A program made the translations under genes and the position numbers. Shown in pieces: positions 27,991-41,739 of a DNA stretch of 64,000 nucleotides. The stretch spans positions 620,001-684,000 of the forward strand of contig NZ_FOMA01000001.1 of the NCBI RefSeq assembly GCF_900112495.1, given 5' to 3'. Numbering within the stretch: the stretch's first letter is position 1; each line of letters begins with the position of its first letter. The notes under the pieces were generated by a model. That model saw only the letters and a list, made by a program, of their open reading frames with translations, had not been told where the DNA came from and ran no database searches. Origin of the DNA: Bacillus sp. OV322 (GTDB taxonomy: Bacteria > Bacillota > Bacilli > Bacillales > DSM-1321).

Positions 27991-28010
27991 TGTAAGAAAT
28001 GCATAGAAGA

Positions 28011-28039
28011 GGGGCACGGCTTAGCTCGTGCCCCTTTTT
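28011..28039 (+). terminator. Terminator after ileS
   Basis: Perfect stem GGGGCACG/CGTGCCCC around GCTTAGCT, followed by five T. Confidence 0.93.
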
Positions 28040-28175
28040 ATTTATAAAACCGGCTTGCAAGCCATCTATAAATAGGAAATCGAGTTTGCAGGAAATCTTC
28101 ATTAGGCAATGTACAGAGAGTATGCTACAATTCAAAAAGAAGAATAGAGACTTTTTTTAGTTTGGGGGATTGTCT

Positions 28176-28646
28176 GTGCCATATTACTTACTGGCCCTTT
28201 TTGTTATAGCGCTGGATCAGGCGACAAAATGGCTCATTGTGAAAAAAATGAATTATGGAGACAGCATTGAAATTATCCGGAATTTTTTCTATATCACTTC
28301 ACACAGAAACCGCGGTGCAGCATGGGGGATTCTGCAGGGGCAAATGTGGTTCTTCTATCTGATTACCCTTGCTGTGATTGCTGGATTGATTTACTATATT
28401 CAAAAGATGGGAAAAAAGAGCGCTTTACTGGGTGCATCACTAGGACTGATGCTTGGAGGTGCAATTGGCAACTTCATTGACCGGGCAGCCCGTAAAGAGG
28501 TAGTCGATTTTATTCACACCTATATTTTCGGCTATAATTTTCCGGTATTCAATATTGCCGATTCAGCCCTTTGCATAGGGGTTATTTTACTTGTTATTTT
28601 CATGCTTCTTGAAGAGAAGCTTTCAAAGGAGAAAAAGAATGGATAA
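28176..28646 (+). CDS. lspA: Lipoprotein signal peptidase LspA
   Basis: Membrane aspartic peptidase that removes signal peptides from prolipoproteins. It has 156 aa with four membrane segments. The catalytic Asp pair lies in GNFIDR and [14 protein letters not shown] 28176 is 6 nt after GGGGGA; a TTG at 28170 touches the ribosome site and is rejected. The B. subtilis neighbour ylyA is not present between ileS and lspA. The 3' end overlaps rluD by eight bases. Confidence 0.96.
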   Translation: MPYYLLALFVIALDQATKWLIVKKMNYGDSIEIIRNFFYITSHRNRGAAWGILQGQMWFFYLITLAVIAGLIYYIQKMGKKSALLGASLGLMLGGAIGNFIDRAARKEVVDFIHTYIFGYNFPVFNIADSALCIGVILLVIFMLLEEKLSKEKKNG

Positions 28647-29553
28647 ACATACGTACATCCTGGATGACAACCAGAAAAATGAAAGAATTGATAAGGTCCT
28701 GTCCTCTTTAAATGGAGAATGGTCAAGAACACAGGTTCAGCAATGGATAAAGGAAGGACATGTGACAGTTAACGGATCTGCCGTCAAGACCAACTATAAA
28801 GGATCACCTGGAGATGAAATCACTGTCACGATTCCTGATCTTGTGAACCTCGATGTTTTGCCTGAAGAAATGAACCTTGAAATTTATTATGAAGATGCCG
28901 ATGTTCTAGTCGTGAATAAACCAAGCGGTATGGTTGTCCATCCTGCACCAGGCCATACAACAGGGACACTGGTCAATGGCCTGATGGCGCATTGTACTGA
29001 TTTATCCGGAATCAATGGTGTTATGCGTCCAGGCATTGTTCATCGAATTGACAAGGATACATCAGGATTGCTTATGGTCGCCAAGAATGATATGGCTCAC
29101 GAAAATCTTGTTCAGCAGCTTGTTGATAAAACGGTCACAAGAAAATATCAGGCAATTGTCCACGGAGTGATTCCTCATGACTACGGAACAATTGATGCAC
29201 CGATAGGCCGAGATAAAAAAGACAGGCAGAGCATGACGGTAACAGAAGAGAACTCAAAGCATGCTGTCACGCATTTCAGGGTTATCGAAAGATTTAATTC
29301 TTTTACACATGTTGAATGCCAGCTTGAAACAGGAAGAACACACCAAATCCGTGTGCATATGAAGTACATCGGCTTTCCGCTCGCAGGAGATCCTAAATAT
29401 GGGATAAGGAAGACCCTGGATATTAACGGGCAGGCTCTTCATGCCGGGCTTCTTGGTTTTGTGCACCCAAGGACGAAGGAATATATGGAATTTGAAGCCC
29501 CGCTTCCGAAAGAATTTTTGGAAGTCCTGGATTACGTTTCAAAAAGCAATTGA
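28639..29553 (+). CDS. rluD: 23S rRNA pseudouridine synthase, RluD family (YlyB)
   Basis: Forms pseudouridine in large-subunit rRNA. It has 304 aa from ATG 28639, behind AAAGGAG inside lspA. An S4 domain (about 12-75) precedes the catalytic domain, which holds the Asp nucleophile in [16 protein letters not shown] near residue 140 and [15 protein letters not shown] later. The exact target uridines are inferred from E. coli RluD. The stop overlaps the -35 of the pyr promoter. Confidence 0.94.
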   Translation: MDKHTYILDDNQKNERIDKVLSSLNGEWSRTQVQQWIKEGHVTVNGSAVKTNYKGSPGDEITVTIPDLVNLDVLPEEMNLEIYYEDADVLVVNKPSGMVVHPAPGHTTGTLVNGLMAHCTDLSGINGVMRPGIVHRIDKDTSGLLMVAKNDMAHENLVQQLVDKTVTRKYQAIVHGVIPHDYGTIDAPIGRDKKDRQSMTVTEENSKHAVTHFRVIERFNSFTHVECQLETGRTHQIRVHMKYIGFPLAGDPKYGIRKTLDINGQALHAGLLGFVHPRTKEYMEFEAPLPKEFLEVLDYVSKSN

Positions 29554-29576
29554 CAAAACGGGATTAAAAATATAAT
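29550..29576 (+). promoter_or_regulatory. Promoter of the pyrimidine operon
   Basis: TTGACA at 29550-29555, which overlaps the rluD stop, and TATAAT at 29571-29576. The spacer is 15 bp, short for SigmaA; a shifted -10 (TAATAT at 29573-29578) would give 17. It lies directly before the first PyrR attenuator. Confidence 0.7.
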
Positions 29577-29594
29577 ATAAGAATAACTTATATG

Positions 29595-29705
29595 ACCCTT
29601 TAAAACAGTCCAGAGAGACTGGCAAGGAAAACGGATTGCCTGGCTATGCAAAGCATAACCAGCCTTAAATCCCCATGCCCTCTCAGGCATGGGGATTTTT
29701 ATTTA
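29595..29705 (+). promoter_or_regulatory. PyrR attenuator 1 (before pyrR)
   Basis: The PyrR-binding segment AGTCCAGAGAGACTGGCAAGG lies at 29607-29627. It is followed by an antiterminator region and a strong terminator, ATCCCCATGCC/GGCATGGGGAT with T run (29669-29705). In B. subtilis, UMP-bound PyrR stabilises the binding hairpin, which lets the terminator form. Confidence 0.9.
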
Positions 29706-29738
29706 TTCCCTGGGACATGTGCGGTATTAAAAAACTAA

Positions 29739-30311
<573 letters not shown>

Positions 30312-30314
30312 TAT

Positions 30315-30425
30315 ACCCTTTTAACGAGCAGTCCAGAGAGGCTGACAAAGGGGAGAAACAGACAATGCCGGAGGTGCCGGCATGTCTGCAGGACCCTCTT
30401 TGTATACAAAGAGGGTCTTTTTCAT
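30315..30425 (+). promoter_or_regulatory. PyrR attenuator 2 (pyrR-pyrP gap)
   Basis: AGTCCAGAGAGGCTGACAAAG at 30330-30350 is the PyrR site. The terminator GACCCTCTTTG/CAAAGAGGGTC with T run is at 30392-30424. Confidence 0.92.
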
Positions 30426-30549
30426 GCAATAATACGGGACAGCATAACCCGGCAAGGTCATTGAATTGGCAAATTAAATAAAAAATGAAAGTCCATGCCT
30501 GCCGTGGCTGTAAGATAACGGCTCATTTCTGAAAAATAAGGGGGATTAC

Positions 30550-31893
30550 ATGATGGAAGAAAAGAAAAAAACGGCCGTTCTTGATGTAAGGGATGTGCCT
30601 AAAGCAGGACAATGGGTTACATTAAGCCTGCAGCATTTATTCGCAATGTTTGGAGCAACGGTGCTTGTACCGTTTCTAGTGGGGCTTAGCCCAGGTATTG
30701 CCCTAATATCAAGCGGGCTCGGGACCCTTTCCTATCTGCTGATTACTAAGGGCCAAATACCTGCCTATCTGGGATCATCATTTGCATTCATATCCCCGAT
30801 AATAACCGCCAAGGCTGCCGGCGGACCTGAATCGGCCATGATTGGCTGTTTTGCAGCCGGCCTGGTATACGGACTAATTGCCCTCATTATAAAAAAAGCC
30901 GGCCTGCGCTGGCTGATGAAGCTTCTTCCGCCAATAGTTGTGGGACCCGTCATTATCGTAATCGGACTCAGTCTTGCGGGAACTGCCGTGAATATGGCCA
31001 TGTATAAAAATTTTGGTGCTCCGGCCAGTGAGCTGATTTACAGCAAAACACATATAGCCATTGCACTTATAACACTGGCCGTGACCATTTTAAGCTCCGT
31101 ATTCTTCAAAGGATTTTTTGGGATTATCCCCATATTAATCGGAATAATTACCGGCTATGCCTCATCTGTTATTGCAGGAATAGTGGATTTTTCCGGAATA
31201 AAGGCCGCACATTGGTTTCAAGTCCCGGATTTCATGATTCCTTTTGGGACATACACGCCGCATTTTTCCTGGCAGGTAGTGTTTATCATGCTTCCGGTGA
31301 CCATTGTCACTCTGTCTGAACATCTAGGACATCAAATGGTTTTAAGTAAGGTAGTCGGCAGGGATTTTATCAAAAAACCGGGCCTTCACCGTTCCATCAT
31401 GGGTGACGGGGCAGGGATCATAATTGGCTCATTGATAGGGGGCCCGCCGCTGACCTCTTATGGCGAGAATATCGGAGTTTTGGCCATTACAAGGGCTTTC
31501 AGTGTCTACGTGATTGGCGGCGCTGCTGTAACGGCTGTCATCTTTGGTTTTGTAGGGAAGATATCGGCTGTCATCAGCTCCATCCCGCAGGCGGTTATGG
31601 GAGGCATCTCCATCCTGCTGTTTGGCATCATTGCCTCTAGCGGATTAAGAATGCTTGTAGATCATAAGACAGATTTTGAAAGCAAACGCAATTTAATGAT
31701 TTCTTCAGTGATCCTGGTTGTTGGGGTAGGAGGAGCTTTTGTAAAGCTCAATAAAGACGTCTCACTTTCCGGGATGGCCTTGGCAGCACTGATCGGAATT
31801 GTGCTTAACCTGATTCTCCCGGGAAAAGAAAAGGATGTTAAGGTTTTTGAGGATGCAGAACGGGATGAAAAGGGCAGCCGTTCAGTTTCCTGA
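30550..31893 (+). CDS. pyrP: Uracil permease PyrP
   Basis: Membrane uracil:proton symporter of the nucleobase-cation symporter-2 family, 447 aa with about 12-14 hydrophobic segments. The family motif region is TVVTLSEHLGHQ and GDGAGIIIGSLIGGPPLTSYGENIG. The start ATG 30550 is followed by a second ATG. A hydrophilic tail rich in charge ends the protein. Attenuators sit on both sides, so uptake and synthesis respond to the same UMP signal. Confidence 0.96.
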   Translation: MMEEKKKTAVLDVRDVPKAGQWVTLSLQHLFAMFGATVLVPFLVGLSPGIALISSGLGTLSYLLITKGQIPAYLGSSFAFISPIITAKAAGGPESAMIGCFAAGLVYGLIALIIKKAGLRWLMKLLPPIVVGPVIIVIGLSLAGTAVNMAMYKNFGAPASELIYSKTHIAIALITLAVTILSSVFFKGFFGIIPILIGIITGYASSVIAGIVDFSGIKAAHWFQVPDFMIPFGTYTPHFSWQVVFIMLPVTIVTLSEHLGHQMVLSKVVGRDFIKKPGLHRSIMGDGAGIIIGSLIGGPPLTSYGENIGVLAITRAFSVYVIGGAAVTAVIFGFVGKISAVISSIPQAVMGGISILLFGIIASSGLRMLVDHKTDFESKRNLMISSVILVVGVGGAFVKLNKDVSLSGMALAALIGIVLNLILPGKEKDVKVFEDAERDEKGSRSVS

Positions 31894-31944
31894 TTTAATG
31901 TGTGTATAGGATGAATGAAATAGATGTGAAAAAATAAATACAGA

Positions 31945-32075
31945 GATTCACCTTTTAAAGGAAGTCCAGAGAGGCTGATAAGGGTGTAGCAATAAAAGTC
32001 CATACTGTGTGCAGTTTCACTGCATCACAGGCTTTTATTATATGCACCCTGCCTTGATGGCAGGGATTTTTTTTG
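31945..32075 (+). promoter_or_regulatory. PyrR attenuator 3 (pyrP-pyrB gap)
   Basis: AAGTCCAGAGAGGCTGATAAG at 31962-31982 is the PyrR site. The terminator CCCTGCC/GGCAGGG around TTGAT is at 32047-32065, followed by a T run to 32074. Confidence 0.92.
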
Positions 32076-32104
32076 AGATAAAGCGGTAAAGGGGAGTGTT
32101 TTGG

Positions 32105-33034
32105 ATGAAAGATTTATTAACGATGAATGCCTTAACCACTCATGAAATGAAAGAAATCATCAATTTGGCTGAAGGTTTTTCAAGAGGTGATGAGTGGAAG
32201 CCGGAACACCAGACGATGATTAGCAATCTTTTTTTTGAACCCAGTACAAGGACGAAATGCAGCTTCGAAGCAGCGGAAAGGAAGCTTGGCCTAGATGTAA
32301 TTCCTTTTGAAGCAGGCTCTTCGAGTGTGTTAAAGGGAGAATCCCTGTACGATACAGCAAGGACGCTGGAAGCGATTGGCATACAAGCTCTGGTCATCAG
32401 GCATGAAAAGGATCATTACTTTGATGAACTGGCAGACAGGCTCAAGCTTTCGATCATCAATGCCGGAGATGGCTGCGGACATCATCCGACACAATCCCTA
32501 TTGGATTTAATGACAATCAAACAAGAGTTTCATGGTTTTAAAGACTTGAAGATTTCAATCATTGGAGACGCTGCACATAGCCGGGTTGCGAGGTCAAATG
32601 CAGAGGCACTTAAACGATTAGGTTCAGAGGTTGTTTTTTCTGGGCCAGAAGAATGGTTTAACGATGATCGTGCGAGCAGTTACGTGGAAATAGAGGAAGC
32701 GATAGAAACATCCGACGTGGTCATGCTGCTGAGAATCCAGCATGAAAGGCATCAAAAACCATCATTTCTTGTGAAGGAGAATTACCTGCAGCAATATGGG
32801 CTCACCAAAAAGAGAGAGTCCAGCATGAAAAAAGGCGCAATCATTATGCACCCGGCCCCCGTCAATAGAGGAGCAGAAATAGACAGTGACTTAGTTGAAT
32901 GCAGCCGTTCCCGGATATTTAAGCAAATGGCAAATGGAGTATTTATCAGAATGGCTGTTTTAAGGACACTATTAGAGCGAAATGAAGGGAGATTTAACAA
33001 TGAAAAAACTGATCAAAAATGGAGTATGGCTTGA
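32105..33034 (+). CDS. pyrB: Aspartate carbamoyltransferase PyrB
   Basis: Joins carbamoyl phosphate and aspartate to carbamoyl aspartate. It has 309 aa from ATG 32105 behind GGGGAG. Carbamoyl phosphate motifs are [13 protein letters not shown] (about residue 43-55), [20 protein letters not shown] and [11 protein letters not shown]; the aspartate-binding HPAPVNRG is at the end. The usual STRTRxSFE reads STRTKCSFE here, with the catalytic STRT kept. The 3' end overlaps pyrC by 35 bases. No regulatory-chain gene pyrI is present, as expected for Bacillus. Confidence 0.97.
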   Translation: MKDLLTMNALTTHEMKEIINLAEGFSRGDEWKPEHQTMISNLFFEPSTRTKCSFEAAERKLGLDVIPFEAGSSSVLKGESLYDTARTLEAIGIQALVIRHEKDHYFDELADRLKLSIINAGDGCGHHPTQSLLDLMTIKQEFHGFKDLKISIIGDAAHSRVARSNAEALKRLGSEVVFSGPEEWFNDDRASSYVEIEEAIETSDVVMLLRIQHERHQKPSFLVKENYLQQYGLTKKRESSMKKGAIIMHPAPVNRGAEIDSDLVECSRSRIFKQMANGVFIRMAVLRTLLERNEGRFNNEKTDQKWSMA

Positions 33035-34283
33035 TGAAAATCATAATCTGGTGAAAATAGATATCGAAATAGATGGTAAAGTGATTTCAAAAATTGGCCG
33101 CGATCTTCCTGATGAGGGTTCTGAAATTATAAATGCAGAAGGACTGTTTATTTCACCGGGGTTTATCGACCTTCATGTGCACTTGCGGGAGCCTGGCGGG
33201 GAGGAAAAAGAAACAATTGCTACAGGTACGCTTGCTGCTGCAAGAGGAGGTTTTACAACAGTGGCTGCCATGCCAAATACAAGACCGGTGCCAGACAGTG
33301 CGGAGCATTTGGAAATGCTGGCAAAAAAAATTGAAGAAACGGCTGCAGTCAGGGTACTGCCTTACGCGTCAATTACGGTACGTGAAGCCGGCAAAGAGCT
33401 TACGGATTTTGAAGAATTGAAAAATGCAGGGGCGTTTGCCTTCACCGATGATGGTGTAGGCATTCAGGAAGCGGGAATGATGCTCAGGGCTATGAAGAGG
33501 GCTGGGGAACTTGGAATGTCCATTGTTGCCCATTGTGAAGAGCATACATTGATTAATAAAGGGGCCGTCCATGAAGGGGCATTCTCAGCTGAACACGATA
33601 TTCCCGGTATTCCTTCTGTTTGTGAAAGTGTACATATTGCAAGAGATGTTTTACTGGCGGAAAATGCCGGCTGTCATTACCATGTGTGCCACATCAGCAC
33701 AAAGGAATCGGTAAGGACGGTCCGTGATGCAAAAAGGGCAGGAATCCGGGTTACGGCTGAAGTGACTCCCCACCATCTGCTGTTATGTGAAGAAGATATT
33801 CCCGGACTTGACCCTAACTATAAAATGAACCCTCCTTTAAGAGGAAGGGAAGACCAGCAGGCTCTTCTCGAGGGGCTGCTTGACGGTACCATTGACTTTA
33901 TTGCTACAGACCATGCACCGCACACAGCTGAAGAAAAAGCAGAAGGCATACTTCTTGCGCCATTTGGCATTACAGGCCTTGAGACAGCTTTTCCGCTACT
34001 TTATACCAATCTTGTTAAAACAGGTGTAATTACCCTTGGTGAGCTAATTGATTTCCTGACCGTAAAACCTGCCGGGAGCTTTTCACTTCCATATGGCAGG
34101 CTTGAAGAAGGCTCGCTGGCAGACATTGTGCTGATTGATCTGGAATACAAAAAAGAAATCAGGAGCGAGGATTTCCTTTCCAAAGGAAAAAATACCCCAT
34201 TCATTGGGAAGATGTGCAATGGGTGGCCGGTCATGACAATCTCAGCAGGAAAAATAGCGTGGGAACTTGGAGGGGGAAAATGA
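33000..34283 (+). CDS. pyrC: Dihydroorotase PyrC
   Basis: Zinc amidohydrolase that cyclises carbamoyl aspartate to dihydroorotate. It has 427 aa from ATG 33000, within the pyrB 3' end. The metal-binding HVHLREPG is near residue 59, and [11 protein letters not shown] near residue 303. CHISTKESV carries a further His. Length matches the Bacillus form. The stop overlaps the pyrAA start. Confidence 0.98.
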   Translation: MKKLIKNGVWLDENHNLVKIDIEIDGKVISKIGRDLPDEGSEIINAEGLFISPGFIDLHVHLREPGGEEKETIATGTLAAARGGFTTVAAMPNTRPVPDSAEHLEMLAKKIEETAAVRVLPYASITVREAGKELTDFEELKNAGAFAFTDDGVGIQEAGMMLRAMKRAGELGMSIVAHCEEHTLINKGAVHEGAFSAEHDIPGIPSVCESVHIARDVLLAENAGCHYHVCHISTKESVRTVRDAKRAGIRVTAEVTPHHLLLCEEDIPGLDPNYKMNPPLRGREDQQALLEGLLDGTIDFIATDHAPHTAEEKAEGILLAPFGITGLETAFPLLYTNLVKTGVITLGELIDFLTVKPAGSFSLPYGRLEEGSLADIVLIDLEYKKEIRSEDFLSKGKNTPFIGKMCNGWPVMTISAGKIAWELGGGK

Positions 34284-35365
34284 TGAAACGGCAGCTTATC
34301 TTAGAAGATGGAACCATTTTTACAGGTGAAGCATTCGGAAGTGATTCAGAAAGATTCGGCGAAGTGGTATTCAATACAAGCATGACAGGCTATCAGGAAA
34401 TCTTGTCAGATCCGTCATACTGCGGACAGATTGTCACACTGACTTATCCTTTAATTGGGAATTACGGAATTAATCGTGACGATTTTGAATCGATTTCTCC
34501 TGCGGTTGCCGGTTTAGTGGTGAGGGAAGCTGAGGATTTCCCCTCGAATTGGAGAAGCGGGATGTCACTGCACGAATATTTGAAGCGGAAAAATATTCCA
34601 GGTATCAGCGGCATCGATACAAGAAAGCTCACAAGGTTGATCCGGAAGCATGGAACTCTAAAAGGTATTTTCTCAAACGAAGGGCGGAATGCCGAAGAAG
34701 CTCTTCAACAGCTGAAAGCTTCGGTGATTTCAGCTGATCAGGTGAAAAAGGTATCCGTTAAGACGGCATACCCTAGTCCTGGCAGGGGAAAACGGGTGGT
34801 TCTTGTTGACTTTGGCATGAAGCACGGAATCCTCCGGGAACTCAATAACAGGGACTGTGATGTGGTTGTCGTTCCATATAATGTTTCACCTGAAGAAGTA
34901 CTAAGCTTAAGCCCTGATGGAGTGATGCTCTCTAATGGACCTGGAGATCCAAAAGATGTTCCAGAAGCAATCCATATGATTAAACACATTCAGCAAAAGG
35001 TGCCGCTATTTGGAATATGTCTTGGCCATCAGCTTTTTGCACTTGCAAATGGCGCGGATACAGAAAAAATGAAGTTTGGGCATAGAGGGGCGAATCATCC
35101 TGTCAAAGACTTAAAAACAGGAAAGGTTTCCCTTACTTCCCAAAACCATGGCTATACAGTCCAGGAAAGATCAGTTGAAGGGAAAGAGCTTGAAATCACC
35201 CATATCGGATTGAATGACAGCACAATAGAAGGATTAAAACATAAACATTTTTCTGCATTCACTGTCCAGTATCATCCAGAGGCCTCACCAGGACCGGAAG
35301 ATGCCAACTATTTATTTGATGAATTTCTTAGCATGATGCAAACATCTCAGAAAGAGGGGGAATAA
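34283..35365 (+). CDS. pyrAA: Carbamoyl phosphate synthase small subunit, pyrimidine-specific
   Basis: Glutamine amidotransferase subunit that feeds ammonia to PyrAB. It has 360 aa. The Cys nucleophile is in FGICLGHQ and the His-Glu pair in [10 protein letters not shown]. The N-terminal domain carries GMTGYQEI-like [17 protein letters not shown] 34283 lies 6 nt after AGGGGG; ATG 34280, one codon upstream, is equally possible. It is coupled to pyrC by an ATGA overlap and pyrAB follows after two bases. Confidence 0.97.
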   Translation: MKRQLILEDGTIFTGEAFGSDSERFGEVVFNTSMTGYQEILSDPSYCGQIVTLTYPLIGNYGINRDDFESISPAVAGLVVREAEDFPSNWRSGMSLHEYLKRKNIPGISGIDTRKLTRLIRKHGTLKGIFSNEGRNAEEALQQLKASVISADQVKKVSVKTAYPSPGRGKRVVLVDFGMKHGILRELNNRDCDVVVVPYNVSPEEVLSLSPDGVMLSNGPGDPKDVPEAIHMIKHIQQKVPLFGICLGHQLFALANGADTEKMKFGHRGANHPVKDLKTGKVSLTSQNHGYTVQERSVEGKELEITHIGLNDSTIEGLKHKHFSAFTVQYHPEASPGPEDANYLFDEFLSMMQTSQKEGE

Positions 35366-35367
35366 AT

Positions 35368-38300
35368 ATGCCTAAACGAACAGACATCAAAAGCATTCTA
35401 GTAATTGGATCAGGGCCGATTGTAATCGGCCAGGCGGCAGAATTCGATTATGCCGGTACCCAAGCCTGCATCGCATTAAAAGAAGAGGGATACAGGGTGA
35501 TACTGATCAACTCCAATCCGGCTACCATCATGACGGACAGCGAAATGGCGGATGCCGTTTACATAGAGCCGATTACACTTGAATTCGTCTCAAGAATTAT
35601 CCGTAAAGAACGGCCGGATGTGCTGCTTCCTACATTGGGAGGACAAACAGGCTTGAATATGGCAGTGGAGCTTGCTAATTCAGGAATTCTCGAGGAATGC
35701 GGTGTTAAAGTCATCGGCACGAAACTCTCTGCCATTGAAAAGGCGGAAGACAGAGATCTGTTCAGGTCCTTGATGAATGAACTGGGTGAACCAGTCCCTG
35801 ACAGCGATATCATCCATTCCATTCAGGAAGCAAAGAATTTTGTCGAAAAGATTGGCTTTCCCATCATTGTCCGGCCGGCATTCACGCTTGGAGGAACCGG
35901 CGGCGGCATTTGTGAAAATGAAAAGGAGCTGGAAGAAATCGTAGCAGGCGGACTGAAAAGCAGCCCTGTTTCACAATGTCTGATTGAAAAAAGCATTGCA
36001 GGCTTCAAGGAAATCGAATATGAAGTCATGAGAGATTCAAAGGATAATGCCATTGTCGTCTGCAATATGGAAAATTTTGATCCGGTCGGAATCCATACTG
36101 GTGATTCAATCGTTGCAGCCCCAACCCAGACTCTAAGCGACAGAGAGCATCAAATGCTAAGAAATGCATCCCTTAAAATCATCCGGGCGCTGAAAATTGA
36201 AGGAGGCTGCAATGTACAGCTTGCCCTGGATCCTGATAGCTATCAATATTATGTAATAGAGGTAAACCCGAGAGTAAGCCGATCATCTGCGCTGGCTTCA
36301 AAAGCAACCGGCTATCCGATCGCCAAACTGGCAGCGAAAATTGCAGTGGGGCTTACGCTTGACGAAATGATGAATCCTGTTACGGGCAAAACCTATGCAA
36401 GCTTTGAGCCGGCACTCGATTATGTGGTAACAAAAATCCCGCGCTGGCCTTTTGATAAATTCGAATCGGCTAACCGCAGGCTTGGCACTCAAATGAAAGC
36501 TACGGGAGAGGTTATGGCCATTGGACGTACATTTGAGGAATCGATTCTAAAAGCGGTTCGATCGCTTGAGGCAGGATTGCACCACCTGGAGCTGCCAGGC
36601 GGATATGAAGCCGCCATGCTGGAAAAACGTATCCGCAAAGCAGGGGATGAACGCCTGTTTTATATAGGGGAAGCAATACGCAGCGGAATAAGCATCGAAA
36701 CCATCCATGAATGGAGTAAAATTGATTTATTTTTCCTTCATAAACTGAAAAAAATAATATCGTATGAAACAGAAGCTGCTTCTTCTCCATTTAATAAAGA
36801 AACAGCCTGGAAAGCAAAGAGATTAGGATATTCCGATAAAAAGCTTGCTTCACTATGGAATGCAAATGAAAAAGAAATCTACGCCTGGCGAAATGAGGAA
36901 GGAATTGTTCCTGTGTTCAAGATGGTGGATACTTGTGCAGCGGAGTTTGAATCAGAAACTCCTTATTTCTACGGAACATACGAAGAAGAAAACGAGTCTA
37001 TAGTCACTGATAAGGAGAGTGTCGTTGTCCTTGGATCAGGTCCGATCAGGATCGGCCAGGGTGTGGAATTTGATTATGCAACCGTACACTCAGTCCGGGC
37101 GATAAAAGAGGCTGGCTATGAAGCGATTATCATCAACAATAATCCTGAAACGGTTTCAACGGATTTCAGCATTTCAGACAAGCTGTATTTTGAACCCTTG
37201 ACAACAGAAGATGTCATGCATATTGTCGATCTGGAAAAACCGATTGGTGTTGTTGTGCAATTTGGGGGCCAAACAGCAATTAATCTGGCTGCACAGCTGG
37301 CGGAAAGGGGAGTCAGGATTCTCGGGACCTCCCTTGAAGACCTTGACCGTGCAGAAAACAGAAATAAATTCGAGCAGGCATTAACAGAGCTTGGCATTCC
37401 CCAGCCAAAAGGAAAAACCGCTTTTTCAGCAGAAGAAGCGGCAGCCATCGCAGATGATATAGGCTATCCAGTTTTGGTAAGGCCATCCTATGTGCTTGGC
37501 GGAAGGGCTATGGAAATCGTTTATAAAGAAGATGAACTGCTTCACTATATGAAGAATGCGGTTAAGGTGAATCCGAAGCATCCAGTGCTTATTGACCGTT
37601 ATTTAACAGGCAAAGAAATTGAAGTAGACGCCATTTCGGATGGAGAAACCGTGATCATCCCAGGCATCATGGAACATATAGAGAGGGCAGGAGTGCATTC
37701 GGGCGACTCGATTGCAGTATACCCCCCGCAGAGCCTTACGAAAGATCAAAAAGAGAGAATTGCAGAATACACCGCTCGCCTTGCCAAAGGCTTGAATATT
37801 ATCGGTTTATTAAACATCCAATATGTGATCAGCAATGATGAAGTCTATGTAATAGAGGTAAATCCGAGATCCAGCCGGACCGTCCCCTTTTTGAGCAAGA
37901 TTACAAGTGTGCCGATGGCCAATCTTGCAACAAAGGTTATTTTGGGAAACAGCCTCGAAAAACTTGGATGGCCCGGTGGTCTTATCGCTGAGAAAAAAGG
38001 AGTTTATGTAAAAGTTCCTGTGTTTTCTTTTGCCAAGTTAAGAAGAGTTGACATTACACTTGGGCCTGAAATGAAATCTACCGGAGAAGTGATGGGTAAG
38101 GACCATACACTTGAGAAGGCTTTATATAAGGGGCTTGTAGCATCGGGGATCAGGATAAAAGAGCATGGATCTGTTCTTCTGACAGTGGCGGACAAGGACA
38201 AACAGGAAGCCTTGAAGCTTGCACGCCGTTTTCATAATATCGGATATAAGCTGCTGGCAACTAGCGGGACAGCGGCTCTATTAACGGCGGCTTCTATACC

Positions 38301-38570
38301 GGTTTTGACTGTAGGGAAAATCGGCGAAGGGGAGAGAAGCCTGCTGGATGTAATCCGCAGCGGCGAGGCACAGCTTATTGTCAATACTCTGACAAAAGGA
38401 AAACAGCCTGAACGTGATGGTTTTAGAATCAGGCGTGAATCTGTAGAAAATGGCATTCCATGTTTGACATCCCTTGATACAGCTGCAGCAATTTTACGGG
38501 TTATCGAATCGATGAATTTTTCAGCAGAAGCTATGGAAAAGACCGATAATAGCCGGGAGATGATTAATTC

Positions 38571-38574
<4 letters not shown>
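35368..38574 (+). CDS. pyrAB: Carbamoyl phosphate synthase large subunit, pyrimidine-specific
   Basis: Makes carbamoyl phosphate from bicarbonate, ammonia and two ATP. It has 1068 aa with two homologous ATP-grasp halves (about 1-400 and 550-935). Each half starts with a glycine loop ([20 protein letters not shown] and [19 protein letters not shown]). An oligomerisation domain lies between, and a C-terminal MGS-like allosteric domain (about 940-1068) should bind UMP/PRPP. The stop overlaps the pyrK start (GTGA). Confidence 0.98.
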
Positions 38575-40972
<2,398 letters not shown>

Positions 40973-40976
<4 letters not shown>

Positions 40977-41605
40977 AAAGGAAAATAGCAGAGCATTTAT
41001 TAGACATTGGTGCAGTCAGCCTCAAACCGCATGAACCGTTTACATGGTCTTCCGGAATTAAATCTCCTATATATTGCGATAATCGCCTGACGATGTCGTA
41101 CCCGGAAGTGCGCAATGAAATCGCGCTGGGCTTGAAGGAATTAATTCTTCAGCATTTCCCTGGAACAGAATTGATAGCGGGTACGGCCACGGCAGGTATT
41201 CCGCATGCTGCATGGGTCAGCAGCCTTATGGATCTCCCAATGTGCTATGTTCGTTCAAAGGCAAAGGGGCACGGCAAACAAAACCAGATTGAAGGGAAAA
41301 TCAATCCAGGACAGAAAGCAGTCGTCGTGGAGGATTTAATCTCAACGGGCGGAAGCTCCATAACGGCTGTTAAAGCCCTGCAGGAAGCTGGATGTGCAGT
41401 AGCTGGGGTGGTTTCAATATTCACCTATGGATTATCCAGCGGAATTGAGAGGTTTGAAAAAGAGCAAATCAAAACTTATTCGCTATGTGATTATACATCT
41501 TTAATTCAAGCAGCAAGTGAATCTGGATATATTGAAAAAGGAGATCTGGAAAAACTTCGTCAATGGAAAAAGGACCCGGCTGATAGAGCCTGGCTCAGCG
41601 TATAA
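40973..41605 (+). CDS. pyrE: Orotate phosphoribosyltransferase PyrE
   Basis: Adds phosphoribosyl to orotate, the fifth step of UMP synthesis. It has 210 aa. The PRPP-binding loop is [13 protein letters not shown] near residue 120, and [19 protein letters not shown] is the conserved N-terminal segment. It ends the pyr operon and is followed by a strong terminator. The cys and yln genes that follow in B. subtilis are absent. Confidence 0.98.
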
Positions 41606-41609
41606 AGCA

Positions 41610-41655
41610 CAAACAAGCTTGCCCCCGCTGCGTGGGGCAAGCTTGTTTGTTTTTT
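41610..41655. terminator. Terminator after the pyr operon
   Basis: Very long stem AAACAAGCTTGCCCC/GGGGCAAGCTTGTTT with a short GC-rich loop, followed by T residues on the plus strand. It may also serve the converging rqcH gene. Confidence 0.93.
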
Positions 41656-41739
41656 CCAGATTTAGCGAATGGCATACTCTAGTCCAGACTTGAAAGCCAT
41701 GAAGAACTTCGGTGCATGGCGGAGAAAACCATTGATGTT

